The translations under genes were made by a program, and so were the position numbers. A stretch of DNA of 64,000 nucleotides from Oceanimonas pelagia (GTDB taxonomy: Bacteria; Pseudomonadota; Gammaproteobacteria; Enterobacterales; Aeromonadaceae): contig NZ_CP118224.1 of NCBI RefSeq assembly GCF_030849025.1, positions 1,038,001-1,102,000 on the forward strand, read 5' to 3'. Positions 9,201 to 16,636 of the stretch are shown here, one piece after another (within the stretch, counting starts at the first letter, position 1; the number at the start of each line of letters is the position of its first letter). The notes beneath the pieces are model-generated. The model saw nothing but the letters and a program-made list of their open reading frames with translations. It had not been told where the DNA came from and searched no databases.

Positions 9201-9726
9201 TGTGCTCGGCGCGTGCCATGGCGGCGCTGTAGGCGGGAATGGTCAGCAAATCCAGGCCGGGAGCCATGCGACCGGTGCCGTTCAGGGTGCTGCTGTAAAG
9301 CACATAGCCGTAAGCCTCGCGCTTGCCGGAGGGAATAATGGTGTGAGCCTGAATGTTGTTTCGCTTCAGCCAGGCGCCGTGGGCATGGCGCTCGGGCTCG
9401 CGCACAAAGCGGGCAAATCCCAGACTGTCCAGCCCGCTCAGGGCCGGGCCCCCTTGCAGCCGCTCCACAAACCGGTGCCAGTCCTGCTCGGTGACCAGAT
9501 CGGAGGCGTCAAACAGGGCGGCAGCGCTGCGCAGTACGAGCCCGTGGCCGGCCAGGCGGTCTTTCAGCCCCTGACTGATACGGTCTGCCCGGGCGGCAAA
9601 CTCGGCCACGGCGCGGGCTTCTTCGGCCCGGGTCATGGTCAGTGCGGCCAGTGGCGAGAGCACCAGACCGCCGGCAAGCACCAGCCAGGAAAAAAGGGTA
9701 AGCCTGGAAGAGCGAATGTATGACAT
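6211..9726 (-). CDS. CHASE-PAS-PAS-GGDEF-EAL signalling protein with C-terminal CZB-like domain
   Basis: A 1171-aa inner-membrane c-di-GMP protein. A TM helix at ~10-32 and another near 295-315 bracket a periplasmic CHASE-like sensor. Two PAS domains follow (about 335-465 and 470-610). The GGDEF domain has an intact GGDEF motif near residue 692, and the EAL domain keeps VVGAEALIRW and DDFGTGYSSL, so both cyclase and phosphodiesterase activities are possible. The last ~110 residues contain a His in EHLAWVEA, CRFGTWY and LHRQLH, the pattern of a chemoreceptor zinc-binding (CZB) domain. The start is ATG 9726, preceded by a GAG-rich Shine-Dalgarno region. It is transcribed away from the cupredoxin gene. 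Confidence 0.9.
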   Translation of the reverse strand: MSYIRSSRLTLFSWLVLAGGLVLSPLAALTMTRAEEARAVAEFAARADRISQGLKDRLAGHGLVLRSAAALFDASDLVTEQDWHRFVERLQGGPALSGLDSLGFARFVREPERHAHGAWLKRNNIQAHTIIPSGKREAYGYVLYSSTLNGTGRMAPGLDLLTIPAYSAAMARAEHTGKTSLSGRAGPDEDTGPEPLTMMFKPAYVQGELLGWVFAAASPGGLVKPMLEADLHRQAPWTTLRIYDGNTPAAGKLIYQHGTAHRPGTAFLQQRFIDFNGHQWLLEFDHLNPAAVISHQQSLLVLGGGLGMSILLFLLLRSALTSRARAEALAEQLSNEMSAREGRYSRLQSRFDNIAARVSGMLFEYRLEPSGRSTFPYASDGIRQLFGLAPEQARDNAAAMFDAIHPDDVEATAETMLSSARTLTPWHHTFRVNGADGQPRWLLGDALPRREADGATSWFGIIYDITGRKQAEQALKAAHSQSRHFRAALDQVSSFIYMKDTRFRYIYANRAALEQFGCNGTTLKGCMDEQFFAPATARALRESDSRVLAGEPCSEEVEIIGKDGRRTVFMDVKTPIFDDAEHREIVGLLGIRTDITLLKNSEQQLRQQAHFDPLTRLHNRVLLSDRLRQAMTQARRHEQSVAVVYLDLDGFKTINDTHGHAAGDKLLMAVAGRMKEVIREGDTLARVGGDEFVAILLDLADTQHCTPLLERLLQAAARPVNVDGLRLQVTASLGVTFYPQPEELDPDQLLRQADQAMYQAKLAGKNRYHLFDAERDRSVRTHHESLEHIRHALHNGEFVLYYQPKVNMRTGRVVGAEALIRWQHPQKGLLTPYHFLPAIEEHTLSIELGNWVIDAALQQIREWQARGLKLVVSVNLGARQLRQENFVEQLRQLLGHYPDIDPAWLELEILETSTLGDLAQISERLRQCRELGLGVSLDDFGTGYSSLTYLKQLPAGTVKVDQSFVRDILEDPEDLTILDGVISLARAFGRQVIAEGVETVKHGDMLLRIGCELAQGYGIARPMPAAELPGWVARWCPAPHWASLPRAERDMLPLLYAVIEHLAWVEAIAEALHQPGSPWPSLDAEQCRFGTWYRHCPGDTRERLGSLAALHRQLHQQAGQLQQWQQQGEEQLARQGLDELRVLHRRLTDELELRLAPPSNIADLRPKLKTV

Positions 9727-9913
9727 GGCCCCTGCTCGTTGTTTTACATTTGTTTTCAACAAGATTAGCAACTGAACGGCAAAGCGGGGCGGACTCAACA
9801 GAATATAATTTTCGAACGTTATCGCGTCGTCTGGTGTGGCCCGGGGCGGCACCGGTGTCCGGTCGGTCCGAGTGGTTGCTATGCTCAACTCAGCAAGGAG
9901 AGAGCGGGAGGGC

Positions 9914-10318
9914 ATGATGAAGGGACGATGGCTGAGGGGGCTGGTTTTGGGGCTGATGCCACTGGTGCCGGAAGCCATGTCAGCGCCCGTGCCGGCCCGG
10001 CTTGACCCCGACGGGGTGCAGCGGCTGGAAGTGGTCGGAGGCAGCTATTTTTTTCGCCCCGATCACATAGTGGTGAAAGCGGGCGTGCCGGTGGAGCTGA
10101 CGGTCAGCAGGGAGCCGGGACTGGTGCCCCACAGCCTGGTGATCTGGTCGCCGCGCATGGGTATCGACGTGGAGGTCACGCTCAACAGCCTGGGCCGGGT
10201 GATCCGCTTTACTCCCGAAAGCACCGGCCAGACCCCGTTTTACTGCCGGGAAAAGCTGCTGTTTTTTGCCGGCCACCGGGCGCGCGGCATGGCGGGAATA
10301 ATGGAGGTGGTGGAGTGA
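9914..10318 (+). CDS. Cupredoxin-like exported protein
   Basis: A 134-aa protein with an N-terminal signal-like segment (LRGLVLGLMPLVPEAMSA). The body resembles a plastocyanin/cupredoxin beta-sandwich: FFRPDHIVVKAGVPVELTV, then PHSLVIWSP and FTPESTGQTPFYCREK. The candidate copper ligands are the His of PHSL and the Cys of FYC; the usual second His and Met after the Cys are not in their standard positions, so copper binding is uncertain. It heads a compact three-gene set with the next two genes (gaps of 3 and 10 bp). Two adjacent ATGs (9914, 9917) are possible starts after GGGAGGGC. Confidence 0.7.
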   Translation: MMKGRWLRGLVLGLMPLVPEAMSAPVPARLDPDGVQRLEVVGGSYFFRPDHIVVKAGVPVELTVSREPGLVPHSLVIWSPRMGIDVEVTLNSLGRVIRFTPESTGQTPFYCREKLLFFAGHRARGMAGIMEVVE

Positions 10319-10321
10319 GCC

Positions 10322-10936
10322 ATGTTGAGCGGCATGCTGTTGCTGATGGCACTGGCGCTGGATAGCCCGGATCTGCTGGCCCAGGCCCGGGCGCGGTTCG
10401 ACCGGCTGCAGGGCTACCGGCTGGAGCTGCGCAGCGAAGGCCCCGGGGGCAGCCAGCGGCTGCGCTATGCCTACCGCAAACCCGGCCTGGTACGGCTCGA
10501 TGTGATCTCCCCTTACGCCGGCGCCGTGCTGATCTACAGCCCCTGGAGCCGGCGGGTCCGGCTCTGGCCCTTTGGCCTTGAAGGGCCTTCCCTGAGCATG
10601 AGTCCCGACAACCGGCTGGTGCAAAGCCCCCATGGTCACCGGCTGGACAGATCCGACGTGGGAGCCTTGCTGGAAAATGTGCAGCGTCTGCGCCGGCGGG
10701 GGGCGAGCCTGAGTGCGCGCAGCCTCAGCCTGGCGGAGCGGGAGGTATGGCAACTGCGGGTGCGGGGCCCGGCAGATCCCGGGCAGGTGGCCCGTTACGA
10801 GCTGTGGCTGGACAAGACCCTGTTGTTCCCCGTGCGGGTAATCAGCCATGATGCCAGGGGCAATTTAATGGAAACCGTCTGGCTGGAGCATATCGAGCTG
10901 GATCCGGACTTTGCCGGTGATGTGTTTTTTCCGTGA
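10322..10936 (+). CDS. LolA-like outer-membrane lipoprotein-sorting family protein
   Basis: A 204-aa protein with a short hydrophobic N-terminus. Its beta-rich body resembles the LolA/DUF1571 superfamily: YRLELRSEGPGGSQRLRYAY, then RKPGLVRLDVISP and WLDKTLLFPVRVI. Family members bind lipids or lipoproteins in the periplasm. It starts 3 bp after the cupredoxin-like gene and is followed by the SRPBCC gene, so the set may handle a hydrophobic or copper-linked envelope process. That is inference from context only. Confidence 0.65.
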   Translation: MLSGMLLLMALALDSPDLLAQARARFDRLQGYRLELRSEGPGGSQRLRYAYRKPGLVRLDVISPYAGAVLIYSPWSRRVRLWPFGLEGPSLSMSPDNRLVQSPHGHRLDRSDVGALLENVQRLRRRGASLSARSLSLAEREVWQLRVRGPADPGQVARYELWLDKTLLFPVRVISHDARGNLMETVWLEHIELDPDFAGDVFFP

Positions 10937-10946
10937 AGGGACCGGT

Positions 10947-11423
10947 ATGGCAACTTACCGGCTGGTGACCCGCTGGCAGATAGCCGCGCCCCAGGTCGCG
11001 GTTTACCGGGCCATCAGCCAGTCCCGGTACTGGCCCCTGTGGTGGCGGGGGCTGGTGGATGTGAGGGAGCTGGCTGCCGGTAACGCGCGGGGCATTGGCA
11101 GGGGCTATCGCTACCACTGGCAGAGCCGGCTGGGTTACCGGCTGGTGTTTGATGTGTATCTGGTTCGGCACTATGCGCCGAAGGTTATCGTGGGAAAGGT
11201 CTGCGGCGATCTGGAAGGATGGGGCTGCTGGCAGCTGAGGGAAAGGGGCGGCCTGACCGGGGTCCGCCACGAGTGGCGGGTGCGAACCACCCGCCGCTGG
11301 ATGAACCTGGCGGCCCCCCTGGCCAGGCCGTTGTTTATCTGGAGCCACCATGCGGTGATGCGGGACGGCGCCGCCGGTCTGGCCCGCTGGCTGAACGCCC
11401 CGCCTTGTGGCAGCGAGTGGTGA
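10947..11423 (+). CDS. SRPBCC (START/polyketide cyclase-like) family protein
   Basis: A 158-aa cytosolic-looking protein with the SRPBCC pattern: a first strand with ATYRLVTRWQIAAPQVAVYRA, the helix SRYWPLWWRGLVDVREL, and a long C-terminal helix (ARPLFIWSHHAVMRDGAAGLARWL). This fold encloses a hydrophobic ligand cavity; the ligand is unknown. The ATG at 10947 follows AAGGGACC. It is the last gene of the three-gene set and converges on the aldo/keto reductase gene with a 13-bp gap. Confidence 0.75.
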   Translation: MATYRLVTRWQIAAPQVAVYRAISQSRYWPLWWRGLVDVRELAAGNARGIGRGYRYHWQSRLGYRLVFDVYLVRHYAPKVIVGKVCGDLEGWGCWQLRERGGLTGVRHEWRVRTTRRWMNLAAPLARPLFIWSHHAVMRDGAAGLARWLNAPPCGSEW

Positions 11424-11436
11424 GCCGCGCCGGTGC

Positions 11437-12492
11437 TCAGGGTGCCGGGTTGGAGTAGCGGCGATGAATGTCGGCGATGCCCTGTCTCAGCTCCTCGGTG
11501 AGCACCACATGCACGCTGTCGATGTTTTCCTGCAGTTGTTCCAGGCTGGTGGCGCCAATCAGGTTGCTGGTGACAAAGGGCCGGGTGTTGACGAAGGCCA
11601 GGGCCAGCTGGGCGGGCGTCAGGCCGTGCTCATGAGCCAAGGCCACATAAGCGCTGGTGGCAGCCCGGGCATCGGCACTGTTGTAGCGCTGAAAACGGTT
11701 GTAGAGGGTGAGCCGGGCACCTTTGGGGCGGGCGCCGTTTTCGTATTTGCCGGTAAGCATGCCAAAGGCCAGGGGCGAGTAGGCCAGCAGCCCCACCTGC
11801 TCGCGCAGGGAAAACTCCGACAGGCCGATTTCATAGGTGCGGTTGAGCAGGTTGTAGGGGTTCTGAATGCCCTGAATGCGCGGATAGCCGTGGCGTTCGG
11901 CTTCCAGCAGGAATGTGTGCACGCCCCAGGGGGTTTCGTTGGACAGGCCAATGTGGCGAATTTTGCCGGCCTGCACCAGTTCATCGAGCACCGAGAGCGT
12001 TTCGGCGATGGGCACGGTATCGGCGTCGTTTTCATCCAGTTGCTCAAAACCGAGCTGGCCAAACATGTTGGTCTGGCGGTCGGGCCAGTGCAGCTGGTAG
12101 AAGTCGATGTAGTCGGTCTGCAGCCGGCGCAGGCTGTCGTCCAGGGCCTGAACGATATTGGCCCGGTCGAGCATGGGCTTGCCGTCGCGAAAGTAGGACG
12201 GGCGCTTGGGATCGTGGGCCCGGCCCACCACCTTGGTGGCCAGTATCACCCGGTCGCGGTGGCCACGGGCGGCCAGCCAGTTGCCAATCATGGTTTCGGT
12301 GGCCCCTTGAGTGTGCTCCCGGGGCGGAATGGGATAGAGCTCGGCGGTGTCGATAAGGTTGACGCCCTGATCCAGGGCCAGGTCGAGCTGAGCGTGGGCA
12401 TCGGCCTCGGTGTTCTGCTCGCCCCAGGTCATGGTGCCCAGACCAATCAGGCTGACATCGATATCGGTGTTACCCAGTTTTCGGTATTGCAT
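11437..12492 (-). CDS. tas: Tas-like NADP(H)-dependent aldo/keto reductase
   Basis: A 351-aa TIM-barrel oxidoreductase. The N-terminus MQYRKLGNTDIDVSLIGLGT is typical of Tas. The catalytic tetrad regions are visible: NLIDTAELYPIPP (Asp, Tyr), VILATKVVG (Lys) and YQLHWPD (His). NADP-binding features lie toward the C-terminus (NLIGATSLEQLQENI). Tas-type enzymes reduce carbonyls with NADPH; the physiological substrate is unclear. ATG 12492 is preferred over the upstream in-frame start at 12534. Confidence 0.9.
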   Translation of the reverse strand: MQYRKLGNTDIDVSLIGLGTMTWGEQNTEADAHAQLDLALDQGVNLIDTAELYPIPPREHTQGATETMIGNWLAARGHRDRVILATKVVGRAHDPKRPSYFRDGKPMLDRANIVQALDDSLRRLQTDYIDFYQLHWPDRQTNMFGQLGFEQLDENDADTVPIAETLSVLDELVQAGKIRHIGLSNETPWGVHTFLLEAERHGYPRIQGIQNPYNLLNRTYEIGLSEFSLREQVGLLAYSPLAFGMLTGKYENGARPKGARLTLYNRFQRYNSADARAATSAYVALAHEHGLTPAQLALAFVNTRPFVTSNLIGATSLEQLQENIDSVHVVLTEELRQGIADIHRRYSNPAP

Positions 12493-12569
12493 TGCGCTCC
12501 CCACAGGTTGGTGCCGTTTTTTGAAAAACAGCATACCAGCAAACTGTGCGGAAGATCACGGTTGTCCGG

Positions 12570-12652
12570 GCGGGGACCAGGGAGCAGGGATTAGGGAATG
12601 GTCGAAGCACCTGGCCTGCCATTCCCCAGTCCCAATTTCCCACTCCCTGCTT
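12570..12652. repeat. Inverted-repeat spacer between tas and phoX remnant
   Basis: GGGAATGG (12594-12601) pairs with CCATTCCC (12619-12626), and GGAGCAGGGA upstream pairs partly with TCCCTGC near 12644-12650. Together they make a long imperfect hairpin between two minus-strand genes. It may act as the phoX terminator, but no T-run is adjacent to the stem. Confidence 0.35.
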
Positions 12653-14161
12653 TTAAGCGCCGATAATGCCGCCGTCTTCCCGGGTGATCATCATCACGCT
12701 GGAGCGGGGCGTACTGTCGCCGCCAAAGGGGAAGTGGGAGCCGGCCAGCTCCTCGCCCGGGTGCTGAATGCCCACGAACAGGGTTTTCTGATCCGGAGTA
12801 AAGGCCAGTCCGGTGACCTCGCAGGCCACGGGGCCGGTGAGGAAACGCCGGATTTCACCGGTACCGGGATCGGCGCACAACATCTGGTTGTTGCCCTGGC
12901 CGGCAAAGTCGCCGCTGTTGGAGTAGTTGCCGTCGGTCTGAATCCACAGCCGGCCGCTCTGGTCAAAGCCGATGCCGTCGGGGCTGTTGAACATGTTGTC
13001 GGCGTTGATGTTGGCGGAGCCGGCGTAGAGGTTGTCCGCATGCACGCCGGGGTTGCCCGCCAGCACAAACAGATCCCAGTCGAACTCTGCGGCGGTGTGG
13101 CGACCACCGGCCGGGCGCCAGCGCAGGATCTGGCCGTAGTGGTTTTCGGCGCGGGGGTTGGGGCCGCCCACCGGCTGGTTGTCTTTCACGCCCCGGTTCT
13201 TGTTGTTGGTGAGGGTGCAGAATACCACCGGCTCGGTGGGGTGAGCGGCTACCCACTCGGGTCTGTCCATGGTGGTGGCGCCCACCTGAGTGGCGGCCAG
13301 GCGGGCGTGAATAAGAATGTCGGCCTGGCTGGCAAAGCCGTTTTCGGCGGTGAGGCCGTGTTTGCCGTGGGTCAGCTCCAGCCACTCGCCCTTGCCCCTG
13401 AGCTCGCCGTTCTCGCCTTCATGGAAGCGGGCCACGTACAGGGTGCCCTCGTCCAGCAGGTTCCGGTTGGCGGCCATGTCATCAGGGTTGTACTTGCCCT
13501 GGCTGACAAAACGGTACAGGTGCTCGCCACGTTCGTCGTCCCCCAGATACACCACTACATGGCCGCTGTCGTCCATCACCAGCTCGGCGTTTTCGTGCTT
13601 GAAGCGGCCCAGCGCCGTGCGTTTTACCGGCATGGCGTGCGGATCCCTGGGGTCGATTTCCACCACCCAGCCAAAGCGGTTGGGCTCGTTGGGGTGCTCG
13701 GCCAGATCAAAACGCGGGTCATGCCGGTGCCATTGCCAGCCGGCGTCTTCCCGGCCAATGCCGTAACGGGCCATGGCGGGAGTGATGTCGGCCTGCTGCC
13801 GGCTGCCGAAGTAGCCGTTGAAGTTTTCCTCGCAGGTGAGGTAGGTGCCCCAGGGGGTCATGCCGTTGGCACAGTTGTTGAAAGTGCCCAGCGCGCGCTC
13901 ACCCTTGGGGTCGGCGGCGGTTTTCAGCAGATCGTGGCCCTTGGCCGGTCCGCTGATGGCCATGGGGGTGTTGGCGTGAATGCGGCGGTTGTACTGGCCG
14001 TCCTTCACCATGCGCCAGCGGCCGTCGCGCTTTTCAAGGGTGAGAATGGACACGCCGTGGGCGGCCTGGGCGCACTTGACGTCGTCGGCGCTCATGGTCT
14101 TGCCCTGGTGGGGGAACATCAGCTCGTAGTTACAGTATTCGTTGTTGTTTATAATTTCCAT
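12653..14161 (-). pseudogene. phoX: phoX-like alkaline phosphatase, 5' part removed by prophage insertion
   Basis: The 502 codons encode the C-terminal bulk of a PhoX/DUF839 phosphatase. Conserved pieces include NNNEYCNYELMFPHQG at the very start, TCEENFNGYFG, and DGIGFDQSGRLWIQTDGNYS. PhoX proteins usually exceed 600 aa and begin with a Tat signal peptide. Both that signal and the first quarter are absent. The frame begins exactly where the phage integrase ends (the stop codon TAA overlaps the ATG), so the prophage sits inside phoX just before the conserved NNEY motif. The intact 5' part should lie beyond the far end of the prophage. Any product made from ATG 14161 would lack the export signal. 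Confidence 0.85.
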
Positions 14162-14170
14162 TATTTATCA
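14130..14170. other. Likely prophage attachment junction (attL/attR side)
   Basis: Host phoX coding sequence changes to phage integrase sequence here. The exact att core cannot be set without the other junction. The stretch encoding NNNEY, about 14140-14158, is the most conserved phoX part and a reasonable core candidate. Confidence 0.5.
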
Positions 14171-15465
14171 TCATCTTGCGGCGGATCACTGAAATCCTGG
14201 GGCACCACTGGGGCAAACAGGGTGTGATTTTTCATTTTCTCCCAGATCACCTCGGCTTCTGACTTGCTTGCCGAATGAATCCACTTGCCGTACACCTGCT
14301 GCAGCATTTTGTAACTGGTGTGACCCATCTGGTTGGCGATGTAAGCCAGGTTACCATGAGCGGTCAGGTTCCAGCTTGCGTAGGTGTGCCTCAGTTGATA
14401 GTAGTGGCGGTGGCGAACGCCGGATTTTTTGGTCAGCTTGCTCCACATGCTGGTGATCGCCGGCTGGGAGAAGAACAGGCCGGCCCGGCTGGTTTTATTG
14501 ATTGCTGACACCAGGGGTGAAAACACCGGGCGAACAGCAATGGCCACCGGAACGCCGTCCGTGTCTACGGTAATGGTGGTCGGTAGATGCTGGTAGGTGT
14601 ATTTCATCTGCGCCACCAGGGCATCAAAGGCCGGAGGCTGCAGATCTACGGTGCGGGCAAAGCCGGTTTTTGGCAGCTTAAAGCTGCGCTCCCCGCCGAT
14701 GAGATCGATGACGTTGCGACGAATATGCAGTTGCCTCCTGTCGAAGTCCACGTCCTCCCAGCACAGCGCCCGCAGCTCACCAACCCGAATGCCGGTGTAT
14801 ACCGACACCAGGATCATGTGCCGGTGCTGTGGGTGAATGCAGGCACTGATGATTGCGCTCAGCTCTTCATTGCTGAAGGGATCGGCATTCCCCTTGCCGA
14901 TCGGTATTTTCTTTATGTGCTCCGAGAAATTAATGGCGGGGTCGGTCATCTTGTTGGCCTCGCACCACTTAAGTAGGTCGCAGAAGCAGATGTAATAATA
15001 ATTGGCGGTGCTTGGCTTGTACTTCTCCATTAATTCCTTTCGCAGCCCTTCAATCTCCATTGGCTTTAATGTCAGCAGCAGGCGCCCGCCGCCAATGATA
15101 TTCACTGCCTGATTGATGGCGTTAATATAAGTTCGCTGGCTTGACAGTCCGATGCTTGATTGCTTTATGGGCCAATATATTTTAAGCGCCCGGCTCAGGG
15201 TGACATTCTTGTTCGACTCACCAAACGCCGTGGCTTTTTTCGAGTTGGGGAAGTGCTCGGAATATGAAAACTTGCCGGCGGCAATTTCATATTTAATGGC
15301 ATTCAGTTTTTTTTCGGCGAACTTTATGTTCTGCTTGGTGGTGGGGATATCGAGCACTTCGCGGCAGCGTTGCTTCTTGTAGGTAAAGCAGATGCGAATT
15401 TTCTTGCCGTGGATCTCTACCCCCTTAACGCCACTGGTCAGATCATCAGGCTTGACTCTACCCAC
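14161..15465 (-). CDS. int: Phage integrase, tyrosine recombinase
   Basis: A 434-aa tyrosine recombinase that would catalyse site-specific integration and excision. The catalytic residues are visible: Arg in TGIRVGELRALCW, the HxxR-type motif in HYYQLRHTYASW, a His/Trp-type position in MGHTSYKMLQ, and the nucleophile Tyr in QQVYGKWIH. The N-terminal ~60 residues (VEIHGKKIRICFTYKKQRCRE) look like an arm-type DNA-binding domain, followed by a SAM-like core-binding domain. It sits at the very left end of the prophage. Its start overlaps the excisionase gene by 28 bp, so the two are translationally linked. Confidence 0.95.
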   Translation of the reverse strand: MGRVKPDDLTSGVKGVEIHGKKIRICFTYKKQRCREVLDIPTTKQNIKFAEKKLNAIKYEIAAGKFSYSEHFPNSKKATAFGESNKNVTLSRALKIYWPIKQSSIGLSSQRTYINAINQAVNIIGGGRLLLTLKPMEIEGLRKELMEKYKPSTANYYYICFCDLLKWCEANKMTDPAINFSEHIKKIPIGKGNADPFSNEELSAIISACIHPQHRHMILVSVYTGIRVGELRALCWEDVDFDRRQLHIRRNVIDLIGGERSFKLPKTGFARTVDLQPPAFDALVAQMKYTYQHLPTTITVDTDGVPVAIAVRPVFSPLVSAINKTSRAGLFFSQPAITSMWSKLTKKSGVRHRHYYQLRHTYASWNLTAHGNLAYIANQMGHTSYKMLQQVYGKWIHSASKSEAEVIWEKMKNHTLFAPVVPQDFSDPPQDDDK

Positions 15466-15689
15466 GCATCATACTCCTGCACGTTGTATCTGATCTGTCC
15501 GTCCGGGGCGGTTACCCATATCACGCCTTCTGGCCAGTCACCCTTTAGGCGACGGCCTTCGGCGGCTTTTTCGGTCATGCCGGTCAGTTCGGCGAATTTC
15601 TTTGGTCTTACCCAGCGGGCGCACGGGTAAGCATAGGGAGTGGGGTTACTGGCCTTTGCGCTTCTTCGCGCTGGTGTTCTTGTGGTCAT
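15438..15689 (-). CDS. xis: Excisionase-like small DNA-binding protein
   Basis: An 83-aa basic protein with a winged-HTH-like excisionase pattern: WVRPKKFAELTGMTEKAAE, then KGDWPEGVIWVTAPDGQIRY and EYDAWVES. Excisionases bind near att sites and direct the integrase toward excision. The start ATG 15689 directly follows the conserved AGAGGACCAA element found before other early genes. It overlaps the integrase start, as expected for an int/xis pair. Confidence 0.8.
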   Translation of the reverse strand: MTTRTPARRSAKASNPTPYAYPCARWVRPKKFAELTGMTEKAAEGRRLKGDWPEGVIWVTAPDGQIRYNVQEYDAWVESSLMI

Positions 15690-16071
15690 TGGTCCTCTGA
15701 TTTACTGCATCGATAATGGCGCGCCTGCCCGCTTCGTAATAGCAGAAGGTTTCAACTTGCTTACTGCTGGAGCGAGACTTACTCAGGCGATACTCGCCAT
15801 AATCGGGGGTTTTTAACTGGTGCTGGTTGGCTATGCGCCCCACCAGGGCGGCGGTTACGCCAAGTTCGGTGGCGATCTCTGTGGCGGTCCAAGTGGCTTG
15901 CTCGCACTCTATGGGGGCTATGTCGAGCCCGAACGGTCTCAGCATGCGCGATACTTCCGCCACCTTGGCACTGTGGCTCAGGGTGGTTGAACGCACTATG
16001 TTGAGCAGTTCGCAAATAAGATCTTCATCTTCTCTGAAAGCGAGTATCAATTGCTGTTCGGACTTTGACAT
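15646..16071 (-). CDS. Phage protein with HTH-like segment, unknown function
   Basis: 141 aa, not recognised. It begins MSKSEQQLILAFREDEDLI and has a possible HTH in the middle (TATEIATELGVTAALVGRIA), followed by a basic C-terminus (NTSAKKRKGQ). ATG 16071 is preferred over a longer frame because a strong AGGAGG lies 7 bases upstream. It overlaps the excisionase gene by 44 bp. A role as a small regulator or Xis-associated factor is possible but unproven. Confidence 0.7.
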   Translation of the reverse strand: MSKSEQQLILAFREDEDLICELLNIVRSTTLSHSAKVAEVSRMLRPFGLDIAPIECEQATWTATEIATELGVTAALVGRIANQHQLKTPDYGEYRLSKSRSSSKQVETFCYYEAGRRAIIDAVNQRTNDHKNTSAKKRKGQ

Positions 16072-16210
16072 GGTGGCGCCTCCTGACCAGTTGGTTGAAT
16101 TATGGTCAGCGGGCGCCGGGTTTAACAGGGCCATGAAATGCTATGCAAGCGGCGGCAGGATCCTGCTGTGATACCAATACCACTGCCGCCTGGCATGGGC
16201 CAGCTTTCGT

Positions 16211-16384
16211 TTAAGTGATCGCATTGGCATCACGCTCTTTCTTGAGCTGGTGAAGCTCCCGCTCCATTCGGCTGAGGCGGCTCATTTCTTCCCGGTAAGA
16301 ACTGCCTTCTGCATAAGCTGCCGATTCGCGTTGGCGAGCAATGGAAGCCTCAAGATCGGTTATTTTTTTACTGATATCGGTCAT
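16211..16384 (-). CDS. Small coiled-coil phage protein
   Basis: A 57-aa frame starting MTDISKKITDLEASIARQRE, with heptad-like spacing through RLSRMERELHQLKKERD, so probably a single coiled coil. Its ATG overlaps the stop of the upstream gene (ATGA), the usual arrangement in this arm. Function unknown. Confidence 0.65.
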   Translation of the reverse strand: MTDISKKITDLEASIARQRESAAYAEGSSYREEMSRLSRMERELHQLKKERDANAIT

Positions 16385-16623
16385 TTTGACTTTCTCCTGG
16401 TGATGATTTTTTTACTGCTGGGCTCATTTAGCTTTCTGTTGATTGAAATAGCGGCTTTCACGGCTTCACCGCGAATAAAAGTGTGCCTGCCGCCGGGGAG
16501 TAGCCAGCCTTTGGCTTTCTCCTGTTTGATATATCCGAATGGCACGGTGGCACGACCAATGCGAATTGCCTTGGCGGCGTCTTCCGCCTGCTCTCGTTCT
16601 TTTTCAAAGGAACTCTTGTACAT
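16381..16623 (-). CDS. Small basic phage protein, unknown
   Basis: 80 aa from ATG 16623 (MYKSSFEKEREQAEDAAKAI). It has a compact, possibly RNA- or DNA-binding core (RATVPFGYIKQEKAKGWLLP) and a lysine-rich C-terminus (KKIITRRKSK). The frame extends 13 codons upstream, but those residues overlap the methyltransferase end. It overlaps the next gene by 4 bp. I do not recognise the family. Confidence 0.65.
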   Translation of the reverse strand: MYKSSFEKEREQAEDAAKAIRIGRATVPFGYIKQEKAKGWLLPGGRHTFIRGEAVKAAISINRKLNEPSSKKIITRRKSK

Positions 16624-16636
16624 AATTGGCTCTCGC

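Noticed and set aside
7255-9723. Long open frame antisense to the GGDEF/EAL gene
   Set aside because: A shadow caused by high GC in codon position 3; no domain is seen in it and the opposite strand has a full multi-domain protein.
13317-13766. Plus-strand frame across phoX
   Set aside because: Ser/Arg-rich shadow of the phosphatase frame.
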